Shown one piece after another: positions 6,825 to 13,048 of a DNA stretch of 15,404 nt. Under the pieces are notes generated by a model. It was not told the origin of the DNA, did no database searches, and worked only from the letters and a program-made list of their open reading frames with translations. The position numbers were made by a program, and so were the translations under genes. The stretch comes from CAYLSV01 sp964386435. Its GTDB lineage: Bacteria; Planctomycetota; Phycisphaerae; Tepidisphaerales; Tepidisphaeraceae. Position 1 is the first letter of the stretch, and every line of letters starts with the position of its first letter. Where the stretch lies: positions 1 to 15,404 of the forward strand of contig CAYLSV010000086.1 of NCBI GenBank assembly GCA_964386435.1, given 5' to 3'.

Positions 6825-6852
6825 ACTGTACGCCGCGGGCCGGTGGCGTCAA
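6825..6852 (-). promoter_or_regulatory. Promoter of tRNA-Ala
   Basis: On the minus strand, TTGACG (6852-6847), a 16-bp spacer and TACAGT (6830-6825) are followed by 12 bases before the tRNA. This would give a precursor leader of about six bases. The -10 has the same TACNNT form as five protein-gene elements in the window. Confidence 0.6.
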
Positions 6853-6872
6853 GAGCGACGGCCACGACCGAT

Positions 6873-6913
6873 CTTTGACAAGTCTCACTTTCAACATGTT
6901 CAACACGTCAAAG
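6873..6913. promoter_or_regulatory. Candidate operator region of the ArsR-type gene
   Basis: This AT-rich block holds a tandem direct repeat, TTCAACATG and TTCAACACG (6890-6907), inside a 7-bp inverted repeat CTTTGAC (6873-6879) and GTCAAAG (6907-6913). It abuts the -35 of the ArsR-type gene, a place where an autoregulator could bind. A perfect TTGACA at 6875-6880 has no good -10 at the right distance. Confidence 0.4.
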
Positions 6914-6914
6914 T

Positions 6915-6943
6915 TTGGCACCGGCCGATTAAGCGGCTAATGT
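6915..6943 (+). promoter_or_regulatory. Promoter of the ArsR-type regulator
   Basis: TTGGCA (6915-6920), a 17-bp spacer and TAATGT (6938-6943) make a good sigma-70-type promoter. The ATG at 6953 is nine bases after the -10, so the transcript would have almost no leader. Confidence 0.6.
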
Positions 6944-6952
6944 TCGGTCCCT

Positions 6953-7339
6953 ATGCACGACGCGAGTAGTTCAGTGTCGGCGTTGTCTGGTGGCGATGCG
7001 GAGGTCGGCAGCGTGCCGACCATCCACACCCCACCGGCCAACCTCGAGTTCCTTTTCCGAATCTTCCGCCTCCTGGGCGACCCGACCCGGCTCAGCATCC
7101 TGCTGGCGCTGGTTGACGGGGAGCGCAACGTCACCACGTTGTGCCAAATGCTCGATTTGCCCCAACCCACCGTCAGCCACCACCTCGGGCTGATGCGCAT
7201 GAACCGGCTGATCGACAACCGCCGCAACGGCAAGCAGGTCTTCTACAAGCTTGGCAATGATGTGGATGTCGACCGCAAACGCGGCGTCGTCATCCGCGTC
7301 GACGGCCACGAAGTGGCCATCAAGTTCAAGGACGCCTGA
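6953..7339 (+). CDS. ArsR-family winged helix-turn-helix regulator
   Basis: The 128-residue protein has the ArsR opening helix FRIFRLLGDPTRLSILLAL at about 35-53 and the DNA-reading segment LCQMLDLPQPTVSHHLGLMR at 63-82, followed by the wing NRRNGKQVFYKL at 89-100. No ELCVC-type metal motif is present; the only Cys is in the HTH, so a classic arsenic or cadmium sensor is unlikely. The first 30 residues are polar and probably flexible. It stands alone between a tRNA and ruvX, so its target genes are not obvious apart from possible autoregulation through 6873-6913. Its last 14 bases overlap the 3' end of ruvX on the other strand. Confidence 0.88.
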   Translation: MHDASSSVSALSGGDAEVGSVPTIHTPPANLEFLFRIFRLLGDPTRLSILLALVDGERNVTTLCQMLDLPQPTVSHHLGLMRMNRLIDNRRNGKQVFYKLGNDVDVDRKRGVVIRVDGHEVAIKFKDA

Positions 7340-7784
7340 ACGCCGTCACGTCCTGCGGCGTCACGTCGCCGCGCAGGACTGCCGCGAGGAAGCTCGCGGC
7401 GGCCATGGCGTCGAGTTGCCGTTTTTTCTTGCCGCGGGTGAGTTTTTCGCCGCGCCGCTTGCGCTCGATGAGTTGCGTCTCGGCGTCGAAGCTGCTGAGC
7501 CGCTCGTCCGCCATCAGCGTCGGCAGGTTGGTGGCGGCGCGGAGGTCGCGGGCGAACGCCAGGACCTTCTGCGCCTGCTTGCCCAAACCGCCGTCCATGT
7601 CGTAGGGCAGCCCAACGACAATCTGCTGCACGCCCTCCCGCGCCGCAATCGCCGCCACCTCAGCCACCGCCAATGTCGGCGTTGCCGGCGTCAGCACGTC
7701 CAGCGGCGAGGCCAGCGAACCACCGGCATCGGACAAAGCCAGCCCGACCCGACGGTCCCCATGATCGACAGCAAGCGTCCGCAT
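7326..7784 (-). CDS. ruvX: Putative pre-16S rRNA nuclease YqgF/RuvX
   Basis: YqgF/RuvX is an RNase H-fold nuclease that finishes the 5' end of 16S rRNA and was earlier called a Holliday junction resolvase. The 152-residue protein, of usual length, carries AVDHGDRRVGLALSD at 5-19 with Asp7, VVGLPYDMDGGLG at 56-68, MADERLSS at 91-98 with Glu94, and LDAMAAASFL at 124-133 with Asp125. The frame is open for 26 more codons upstream, but those are translated palindrome 7810-7915. ATG 7784 matches the family N-terminus and has TACGCT six bases before it. It is convergent with the ArsR-type gene and overlaps it by 14 bp. Confidence 0.93.
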   Translation of the reverse strand: MRTLAVDHGDRRVGLALSDAGGSLASPLDVLTPATPTLAVAEVAAIAAREGVQQIVVGLPYDMDGGLGKQAQKVLAFARDLRAATNLPTLMADERLSSFDAETQLIERKRRGEKLTRGKKKRQLDAMAAASFLAAVLRGDVTPQDVTAFRRP

Positions 7785-7790
7785 GAAGGC

Positions 7791-7796
7791 AGCGTA
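7791..7796 (-). promoter_or_regulatory. Leaderless-type -10 element of ruvX
   Basis: TACGCT on the minus strand, six bases (GCCTTC), then ATG 7784. This is the same arrangement, and the same hexamer, as at gdhA. The palindrome 7810-7915 ends 13 bp before it. Confidence 0.6.
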
Positions 7797-7809
7797 CACG
7801 TGAGGCGAC

Positions 7810-7915
7810 GTCGCTGAAACCGCCTCCGCCTCGCAGAGGCGGGGCTTCACGAACAAGTGCAACGGCTCCCCGCCGTGAAGCCCTGCCTCGACGAGGCAGA
7901 GGCGGTTTCAGCGAC
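7810..7915. repeat. Palindrome of a second sequence family, upstream of ruvX
   Basis: Arms 7810-7850 and 7875-7915 are inverted copies matching at 37 of 41 positions, with a 24-base loop. The arms start GTCGCTGAAACCGCCTC and end GGGCTTCAC. The sequence is unlike the copies at 3131-6100, yet it sits at the same distance from a start codon (25 bp before ruvX). Each arm also contains a smaller hairpin such as TGCCTCGACGAGGCA. Confidence 0.9.
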
Positions 7916-7962
7916 CCACAAGAACCAGTTCGGTCAGGCCCGACGGCAAATCACCCGAACGA

Positions 7963-8068
7963 CCGGACCTCCGCCNNNNNNNNNNNNNNNNNNNNNNNNN
8001 NNNNNNNNNNNNNNNNNNNNNNNNNNNNNNNNNNNNNNNNNNNNNNNNNNNNNNNNGCGGAGGTCCGG
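7963..8068. other. Assembly gap of 81 N flanked by a perfect 12-bp inverted repeat
   Basis: The N run is 7976-8056. CCGGACCTCCGC (7963-7974) and its reverse complement GCGGAGGTCCGG (8057-8068) sit right at the two edges. This suggests that the missing bases belong to another hairpin element that stopped sequencing or assembly. The true length is unknown. Confidence 0.8.
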
Positions 8069-8087
8069 AACGATCACCGAAAATCGC

Positions 8088-9191
8088 CTACTTGAACGTC
8101 TCGCCGTACTTCTCGCCGGCAAGTTCGACCAGTTCCTTCACCCGCTCGGCGTCGCTCTTGGGGCACACCATCGTGATGTCCTTGGCATGAACGATCACCA
8201 TGTCGCTCACACCCACTGCTGCGATCAGATGGTTGTCGTCGCGGTTGACGATGATGTTCGCGTCGGCGTCGATAAGCACCGAGTTGCTGGCGTCGATGGC
8301 GTTGTCGTGCTCGTCGCGGTCCAGCGTCTCGGCCAGCGCCGGCCAACTGCCGACGTCGAGCCAGCTCACCGGCATCTCGACGACGTAGACGGTGCCCGCC
8401 TCCCGCGCCGCCGGCTCCATGACGGCGTAGTCGATGCTGATCTTGGGCAGCTTCGGGTACTCCGTGTTGAGCACGTTGTCCTGCCGATCGGTGCCCCAGG
8501 CGTCGGCGATGGTCTGGAGGCCGCTGTGGGAGTCGGGCAGATGCCGCTTCAGGCGCTCGAGGATGGCCGAGGCTTTCCAGACGAACATGCCGCTGTTCCA
8601 GTAGAACCGGCCGCTCTCGACATACCGATCGGCCGTGGGCTTGTCGGGCTTTTCCTTGAACGCTTCGACGTGGAACGCCTTCTTACCCTCGTCGGTGAAG
8701 CCGTCGACCGCTTCGCCCCGCTGGACGTAGCCGAGGCCGGTGTGGGCGTGGGTGGGCACGATGCCGAACGTGACCAGCGCGTGGCCCGTCCGCTCGGTCA
8801 CGCCGAAGCCGGCGTCAAGGGCGGCGGTGAACGCGTCGACCGGCGTGATGACGTGATCGGCCGTCACCACGGCGAAGGCGGCCTCCGGGTCGTTCTTCGC
8901 CAGCACCGCCGCGCTGAAGCCGATGGCGTTGGACGTGTCGCGGCCCTCGGGCTCGCCGAGCAAATTTTCCGCCGGCAGCTCGGGCAGATCGGCGAGAATG
9001 GCCTCGCGGTGGGTCTCGCCGGTGCAGATGTAGATCCGCTCGGGCGGCAGCATGTACCGCAGCCGGTCGTAGGCCAGCCGCAGTAGGCTCTTGCCCTTGA
9101 CGACGGGCAGCAATTGCTTGGGCTGGCCGGCGCGCGAGAGCGGCCAGAGTCGCTTGCCGCTGCCGCCGGCCATGATGACGCCGTATCGCAT
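8088..9191 (-). CDS. manC: Mannose-1-phosphate guanylyltransferase
   Basis: The enzyme joins mannose-1-phosphate and GTP to make GDP-mannose for surface polysaccharides and glycoproteins. The 367-residue protein opens with MRYGVIMAGGSGKRLWPLSR, the pyrophosphorylase signature, followed by PKQLLP at 24-29, a TADHVI segment at 110-115, FKEKPD at 178-183 and WNSGMFVW from 198. It is the short, single-function type without the C-terminal phosphomannose isomerase cupin domain. A longer frame from GTG 9239 would add 16 residues that do not resemble the family. No ribosome binding site is seen at either start. The gap 7976-8056 lies 31 bp past its stop. It diverges from the small membrane-protein gene at 9313. 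Confidence 0.93.
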   Translation of the reverse strand: MRYGVIMAGGSGKRLWPLSRAGQPKQLLPVVKGKSLLRLAYDRLRYMLPPERIYICTGETHREAILADLPELPAENLLGEPEGRDTSNAIGFSAAVLAKNDPEAAFAVVTADHVITPVDAFTAALDAGFGVTERTGHALVTFGIVPTHAHTGLGYVQRGEAVDGFTDEGKKAFHVEAFKEKPDKPTADRYVESGRFYWNSGMFVWKASAILERLKRHLPDSHSGLQTIADAWGTDRQDNVLNTEYPKLPKISIDYAVMEPAAREAGTVYVVEMPVSWLDVGSWPALAETLDRDEHDNAIDASNSVLIDADANIIVNRDDNHLIAAVGVSDMVIVHAKDITMVCPKSDAERVKELVELAGEKYGETFK

Positions 9192-9263
9192 AATCGAAGA
9201 AGGTCGTGGAGTTCGCGAGGTGGAACCGACGCGGGGCACGCCGGCGGTGAAGGTTCTTTCAGA

Positions 9264-9272
9264 CTTATAGCA
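9264..9272 (-). promoter_or_regulatory. Extended -10 promoter of manC
   Basis: On the minus strand TGC-TATAAG forms an extended -10 (TGnTATAAT type) with no clear -35. It predicts a leader of about 66 bases to ATG 9191, or about 18 bases if the GTG at 9239 is used. Confidence 0.5.
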
Positions 9273-9300
9273 CAGAACGCCGCGGCGGGCAGGGCCGATC

Positions 9301-9306
9301 TACGGT
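9301..9306 (+). promoter_or_regulatory. Leaderless-type -10 element of gene 9313-9564
   Basis: TACGGT, six bases (TTTGGT), then ATG 9313, again the common architecture of this window. Confidence 0.6.
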
Positions 9307-9312
9307 TTTGGT

Positions 9313-9564
9313 ATGACGAGCGACCCTGCCCAGACCCTGCCGCCCGGCTGCAACATCGACGCCCACGGCCGGCTCATGCGCGGCATCATGGGCGGCGTGA
9401 TGTGCGCGATCGCCTTGGCCCTGGCGGTCGTCGCCTTCTTCACCGAGAGCCGCCTGCTCTGGTTCGCCATGGCCGGTGCCCTCGCCGCCGGCCTGTTCGG
9501 CCTCTACGAAGCCAAAGCCGGCTGGTGCGCGGCCCGGGCGATGGGGTTCAAGACAAAGTTTTAG
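9313..9564 (+). CDS. Small two-helix membrane protein, YgaP/DUF2892-like
   Basis: The 83-residue product has two membrane helices at about residues 24-43 and 48-66, separated by a short FTES turn. It ends GLYEAKAGWCAARAMGFKTKF. The arginine-containing lead-in IDAHGRLMRGIMGG and the Gly-Trp-Cys...Gly motif after the second helix resemble the membrane domain of YgaP-like (DUF2892) proteins; no rhodanese domain is attached. A single Cys at 72 is kept where that family usually has one. Its role is unknown. The next gene, the tandem permease, starts 111 bp later and may be independent. Confidence 0.75.
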   Translation: MTSDPAQTLPPGCNIDAHGRLMRGIMGGVMCAIALALAVVAFFTESRLLWFAMAGALAAGLFGLYEAKAGWCAARAMGFKTKF

Positions 9565-9675
9565 ACGCAAGGCCGTGGCCGGCCCTGTCTGATCGACCGT
9601 CGGAAGCCTGCCCGCGACATGTTCCACCTCCGGCGTTGCAACCGGCGGCGGGTTCCGCGATGCTTACCGCGAACC

Positions 9676-11763
9676 ATGCTCGGCATCGGCGACTATCTGT
9701 ACCGGCTGATCCCGGCCAACCCGATCCTGCTGCGCGTCGTCAGCGTCGGCGGCAAGCGGCGGCGGGACATGTTCGTCCGCAGCGGCTACCTCGGGTTGCT
9801 CATCGTCCTCGTCGCCATCGGTCTGCTCTCGGGCAGCGACGTCTCCTCGACCGACCTCGACGCGCTGTCCCGCAAATCGACCTCCATCTTCGAGCTGCTC
9901 AGCTACTTCCAGCTCGGCCTCGTCGCCCTCATGGCCCCGATCTTCACGGCCGGGGCGATCACGCAGGAGAAGGATTCGCAGACGTACGACATCCTGCTCG
10001 CCACGCCGCTATCGAACGGGCAGATCGTGCTGGGGACGCTGCTGTCGCGGCTGTTCTTCGTCTTCGCCCTGCTCTTGTCGGGCGTGCCGGTGTTCAGCAT
10101 CACGCAGATCTTCGGCGGCGTGGCGATCGGCGACATTGTCACCTCGTTTTTGATTGCCGCCGTCACGGCGCTCGTCTGCGGGGCGCTGGCGGTCGGCATC
10201 GCCACGTTCAAGGTCGGCACGCGGCGGACGATTTTCTCGTTCTTCATGTTCGTGGCGATCTACCTCGTCGGCGGGCTGCTGCTGAACCAGGTGGCGTGGC
10301 TGAAAATGCCGCTGGTCTCGCCCGACGGCATGGTCAGCGGGATGAGCCAGACGACGTGGGTGACGGGCCTCAACCCGTTCCTCGCGCTGCGGACCGTCCT
10401 CGACACCGACGGCTACCAGCCGCCGCTCTTGACGCAGTTGCCCGAGACGCTCCAGGCGTGGCCGATCGGCTTCATGCTCACGCGGCCGGTCGCGTTTTAC
10501 CTGGCGTTCATGACGCTCGCCTCGGCCGTGGTCGTGCTGCCGAGCATCGTGCTGCTGCGGCGCGTGGCGCAGTCGAGCGTGAGCTTCAAGACGTGGCTGC
10601 TCCGCAAGCTGCCGCTTCTCCGCGAGGGCAAGGCCCGGCCGCCGCGAATCGTGTGGAGCAACCCGATCGCCTGGCGGGAAGCCCGCACCAAGGCCTCCGC
10701 CGCCAAGGCGACCGTCACCCGCTACGGCTTCATCCTGCTCGGGCTCGGCGTCGCCATCACGCTCGCCGTCCTTTACGCCAGCGAACGCACCGCCCCGGCC
10801 AACTTCATCGATCGCGGCGCGTTCAGCGCCGCCAACCAGTCGCTGTTCATCAGCGGCCCAAACCAGCGCTATGCCCTGACGAACTTCACGCAAATCAACT
10901 ACAACGGTCAACCCGATACCACCGCCCGCCTGCGCGGCCGTTACGAAGTCGCCAGCTTCCAGGACGGCCTTTCCTCCGACGGCGTCCGCACGCTCGGCAG
11001 CATTAACCTCCGCGACATCGACACGCGGCTGAGTCGCCCCGACGTGCGGGCCGCGCTACTTGGGGCGGTGTTTCTCGAGACGTGCATCATCCTGCTGATC
11101 GTCACCAACGCCGCCGCCAGCACGGTGACGCGGGAGAAGGAGGACGGCACGCTGGACCTATTGCTCTCGACGCCGATCACCAGCCGGTATTACATCTGGG
11201 GCAAGCTGCGCGGTTTGGTCAGCTACGTCCTGCCGCTGGTCGCGGTGCCGGCGGCGAGCGTGCTGGTGTTCACGATGGTCGACCTCGCCACGTGGGCCCG
11301 CGGCGGGCTGTCGGAGGAGTGGACCGTCTTCCCCGAGGCGGCCGTGCTGCTGCCGCTGATGCTGATCGTGATCGCCGCCTTCGCCGCGATCGTCGGCATG
11401 AGCATGTCGCTGCGGCTGCGCACCACCGTCCGCGCCGTGATGGCCAGCCTCGCCATCGTCCTCGGGGCCGTGGGTGCCCTGGGCCTGTGCGGCTACAGCT
11501 TCGTCGACTCCACCGGCGACAACCCGCTGCCGTTCGCCCTGGCCACCCTCAGCCCGTTCACGGTGATGAGCGTCCTGATCGCCCCCGACCAGTTCGGCGG
11601 CGACGTCTTCAACGGCACCGACTTCGGCATGCAGAACGCCACCCGCGTCGCCATCATCATCGGCACCCTCCTTGCCATCGGCGTCTACGCGGCCGTGGTC
11701 TGGCAGATGTACCGCGGCATGGTGAAGAACTTCGACATGACCATCCGAAGGCAGCACCGGTGA
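9676..11763 (+). CDS. Tandem (fused) ABC-2-type transporter permease
   Basis: The 695-residue membrane protein contains two ABC-2 permease halves. Each half has the cytoplasmic motif that follows the first membrane segments: ITQEKDSQTYDILLATPLS at about 95-113 and TREKEDGTLDLLLSTPIT at about 485-502. These clearly match each other, so the gene arose by duplication and fusion. Around twelve hydrophobic segments are visible. A polar insert of about 110 residues, which includes FIDRGAFSAANQSLFISG, lies between the halves just after a membrane segment and may face the periplasm. A permease needs an ATPase partner, and none is encoded next to it here. The start at 9676 (MLGIGDYLYRLIPANP) is preferred; the frame is open for 19 more Arg/Cys-rich codons upstream that look non-coding. 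The substrate is unknown. Confidence 0.88.
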   Translation: MLGIGDYLYRLIPANPILLRVVSVGGKRRRDMFVRSGYLGLLIVLVAIGLLSGSDVSSTDLDALSRKSTSIFELLSYFQLGLVALMAPIFTAGAITQEKDSQTYDILLATPLSNGQIVLGTLLSRLFFVFALLLSGVPVFSITQIFGGVAIGDIVTSFLIAAVTALVCGALAVGIATFKVGTRRTIFSFFMFVAIYLVGGLLLNQVAWLKMPLVSPDGMVSGMSQTTWVTGLNPFLALRTVLDTDGYQPPLLTQLPETLQAWPIGFMLTRPVAFYLAFMTLASAVVVLPSIVLLRRVAQSSVSFKTWLLRKLPLLREGKARPPRIVWSNPIAWREARTKASAAKATVTRYGFILLGLGVAITLAVLYASERTAPANFIDRGAFSAANQSLFISGPNQRYALTNFTQINYNGQPDTTARLRGRYEVASFQDGLSSDGVRTLGSINLRDIDTRLSRPDVRAALLGAVFLETCIILLIVTNAAASTVTREKEDGTLDLLLSTPITSRYYIWGKLRGLVSYVLPLVAVPAASVLVFTMVDLATWARGGLSEEWTVFPEAAVLLPLMLIVIAAFAAIVGMSMSLRLRTTVRAVMASLAIVLGAVGALGLCGYSFVDSTGDNPLPFALATLSPFTVMSVLIAPDQFGGDVFNGTDFGMQNATRVAIIIGTLLAIGVYAAVVWQMYRGMVKNFDMTIRRQHR

Positions 11764-11798
11764 ACGCTCATGGGAGGAACGACAGGATGACAGCCCGG

Positions 11799-11811
11799 CG
11801 GGCGTAGCCCG
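11799..11811 (+). terminator. Weak hairpin after the permease gene
   Basis: CGGGC-GTA-GCCCG followed by TTT lies 35 bp past the permease stop. The stem is only 5 bp, so termination is possible but not certain. Confidence 0.35.
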
Positions 11812-11825
11812 TTTCATCAGGTCAG

Positions 11826-11854
11826 TTTGTGGCGTCTTCTTCGTCTGCTAACCT
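11826..11854 (+). promoter_or_regulatory. Promoter of the DUF4041/GIY-YIG gene
   Basis: TTTGTG (11826-11831), a 17-bp spacer and TAACCT (11849-11854) are followed by nine bases and ATG 11864. The layout is like that of the ArsR-type gene, with almost no leader. Confidence 0.45.
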
Positions 11855-11863
11855 GCTTTGGTC

Positions 11864-13003
11864 ATGGGTGTGGTGCTTCTTCTGTTGACTTGGGCCGTGA
11901 TCGCCTCACTGCTGGCGATGATTTTTCTCGTCCTCTACCTTGAAGGTCGCCGCGATCCATTCGCCGTAACTTTGCGGCGATGGCGGGTGGCATGGTCGAA
12001 GCGGAGCAGCGTGCAACAACACGCGCAGCTTGCGAACCAGGCTCATACAGCCAAGCGGCGTGCGGAGGAGCAGGCGATTGGTGCCGATGCACTCAGAAAA
12101 CAGGCGGAGGCGAAGGCGGCCGAGCGGGTCGATGTCATGGGGGCGTACATCATTTCAGAGCAGGTTGCTGATCAGCTCCAGCGGGTGACGGCCAGTAACT
12201 ACCATGCCCGGGAGAAGCGGATTCTGCAGTCGGTGACGAAGGCTGCGCAGAACGGCTACACGATGCCGGAGAAGGACCGCAAGTTCGTGGTCCGCCGGTT
12301 AAACGAGGAGCACCGGTTGGCTATCAACGCGGAGGCGGAGCGGCAACGGCAAGCGGAGGTCAAAGCACAGATCCGCGAGGAGGAACGACGAGAACGTGAG
12401 ATCCGCAAGGCGATCAAGAAGGCAGACCAAGAAGCAAAGTTCAAGCGGGAAGCACTCGAGAAGGCGATCAAGATGCTCGGCGGTCAGCACAGCGAGGAAA
12501 TCGACCAACTTCGCCATGAGCTGGCAGAAGCGCAGGCGGCGGCGGAGCGGACGAAGAGCCTTGCCGAGCAGACGAAGGTCGGCCACATCTATGTCATCAG
12601 CAACATCGGGAGCTTTGGCGAACACGTCTTCAAGGTCGGCATGACCCGGCGGCTCGAACCCATGGATCGTGTGCGTGAGCTTGGCGACGCGTCAGTGCCA
12701 TTCTCTTTCGACGTCCACGCCATCTTCGCCAGCGATGACGCTCCGGCCACCGAAGCCGCTCTCCATCGGGAGTTGGATGAGTACCGCGTCAACCGGGTCA
12801 ATCTGCGCAAAGAGTTCTTTTGCGTCCCGCTGGACAAGATCGTTGAAGCCGTGAAGCTTCATCATGGCAACGTCAATTATACGGCCGACGCTGAAGCGCT
12901 AGAGTATCTGGAGTCGAAGGCGATGCAAGAGGAGCTGGCTGACACGGAGGATCTGATGCTCACTGCCGCATTGCAAGGTGGGGCGGGAGAGGTCCATCCG
13001 TAG
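11864..13003 (+). CDS. Membrane-anchored DUF4041/GIY-YIG nuclease, candidate antiphage protein
   Basis: The 379-residue protein has one N-terminal membrane helix (about 2-26, then GRR), a charged helical region (about 45-235) whose later part resembles DUF4041, and a C-terminal GIY-YIG-type domain (T5orf172/Mug113) at about 240-330. In that domain HIYVISN at 241-247 and FKVGMTRR at 256-263 stand for the GIY and YIG motifs. RVRELGDASVPFSFDVHA, Glu297 before ALH, and RVNRVNLRKEFF follow; Arg269 or Arg271 and Glu297 are the likely catalytic residues. This order matches the membrane-bound antiphage nuclease recently described as SNIPE (from memory), which cuts phage DNA during entry. The gene looks less GC-rich than its neighbours, with looser third positions, suggesting acquisition by transfer. 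A TTG at 11858 is an alternative start. It stands alone between the permease and gdhA. Confidence 0.87.
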   Translation: MGVVLLLLTWAVIASLLAMIFLVLYLEGRRDPFAVTLRRWRVAWSKRSSVQQHAQLANQAHTAKRRAEEQAIGADALRKQAEAKAAERVDVMGAYIISEQVADQLQRVTASNYHAREKRILQSVTKAAQNGYTMPEKDRKFVVRRLNEEHRLAINAEAERQRQAEVKAQIREEERREREIRKAIKKADQEAKFKREALEKAIKMLGGQHSEEIDQLRHELAEAQAAAERTKSLAEQTKVGHIYVISNIGSFGEHVFKVGMTRRLEPMDRVRELGDASVPFSFDVHAIFASDDAPATEAALHRELDEYRVNRVNLRKEFFCVPLDKIVEAVKLHHGNVNYTADAEALEYLESKAMQEELADTEDLMLTAALQGGAGEVHP

Positions 13004-13036
13004 GTGCCTTAGTCGCGTCATAGACGGTGAAGCGGA

Positions 13037-13042
13037 TACGCT
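13037..13042 (+). promoter_or_regulatory. Leaderless-type -10 element of gdhA
   Basis: TACGCT, six bases (GTGCGG), then ATG 13049. The spacing decides the start in favour of ATG 13049 over the in-frame GTG at 13043. Confidence 0.6.
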
Positions 13043-13048
13043 GTGCGG

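Noticed and set aside
7857..9086. 409-codon plus-strand frame across the N gap
   Set aside because: It reads through the gap and antisense to manC, so it is artefactual.
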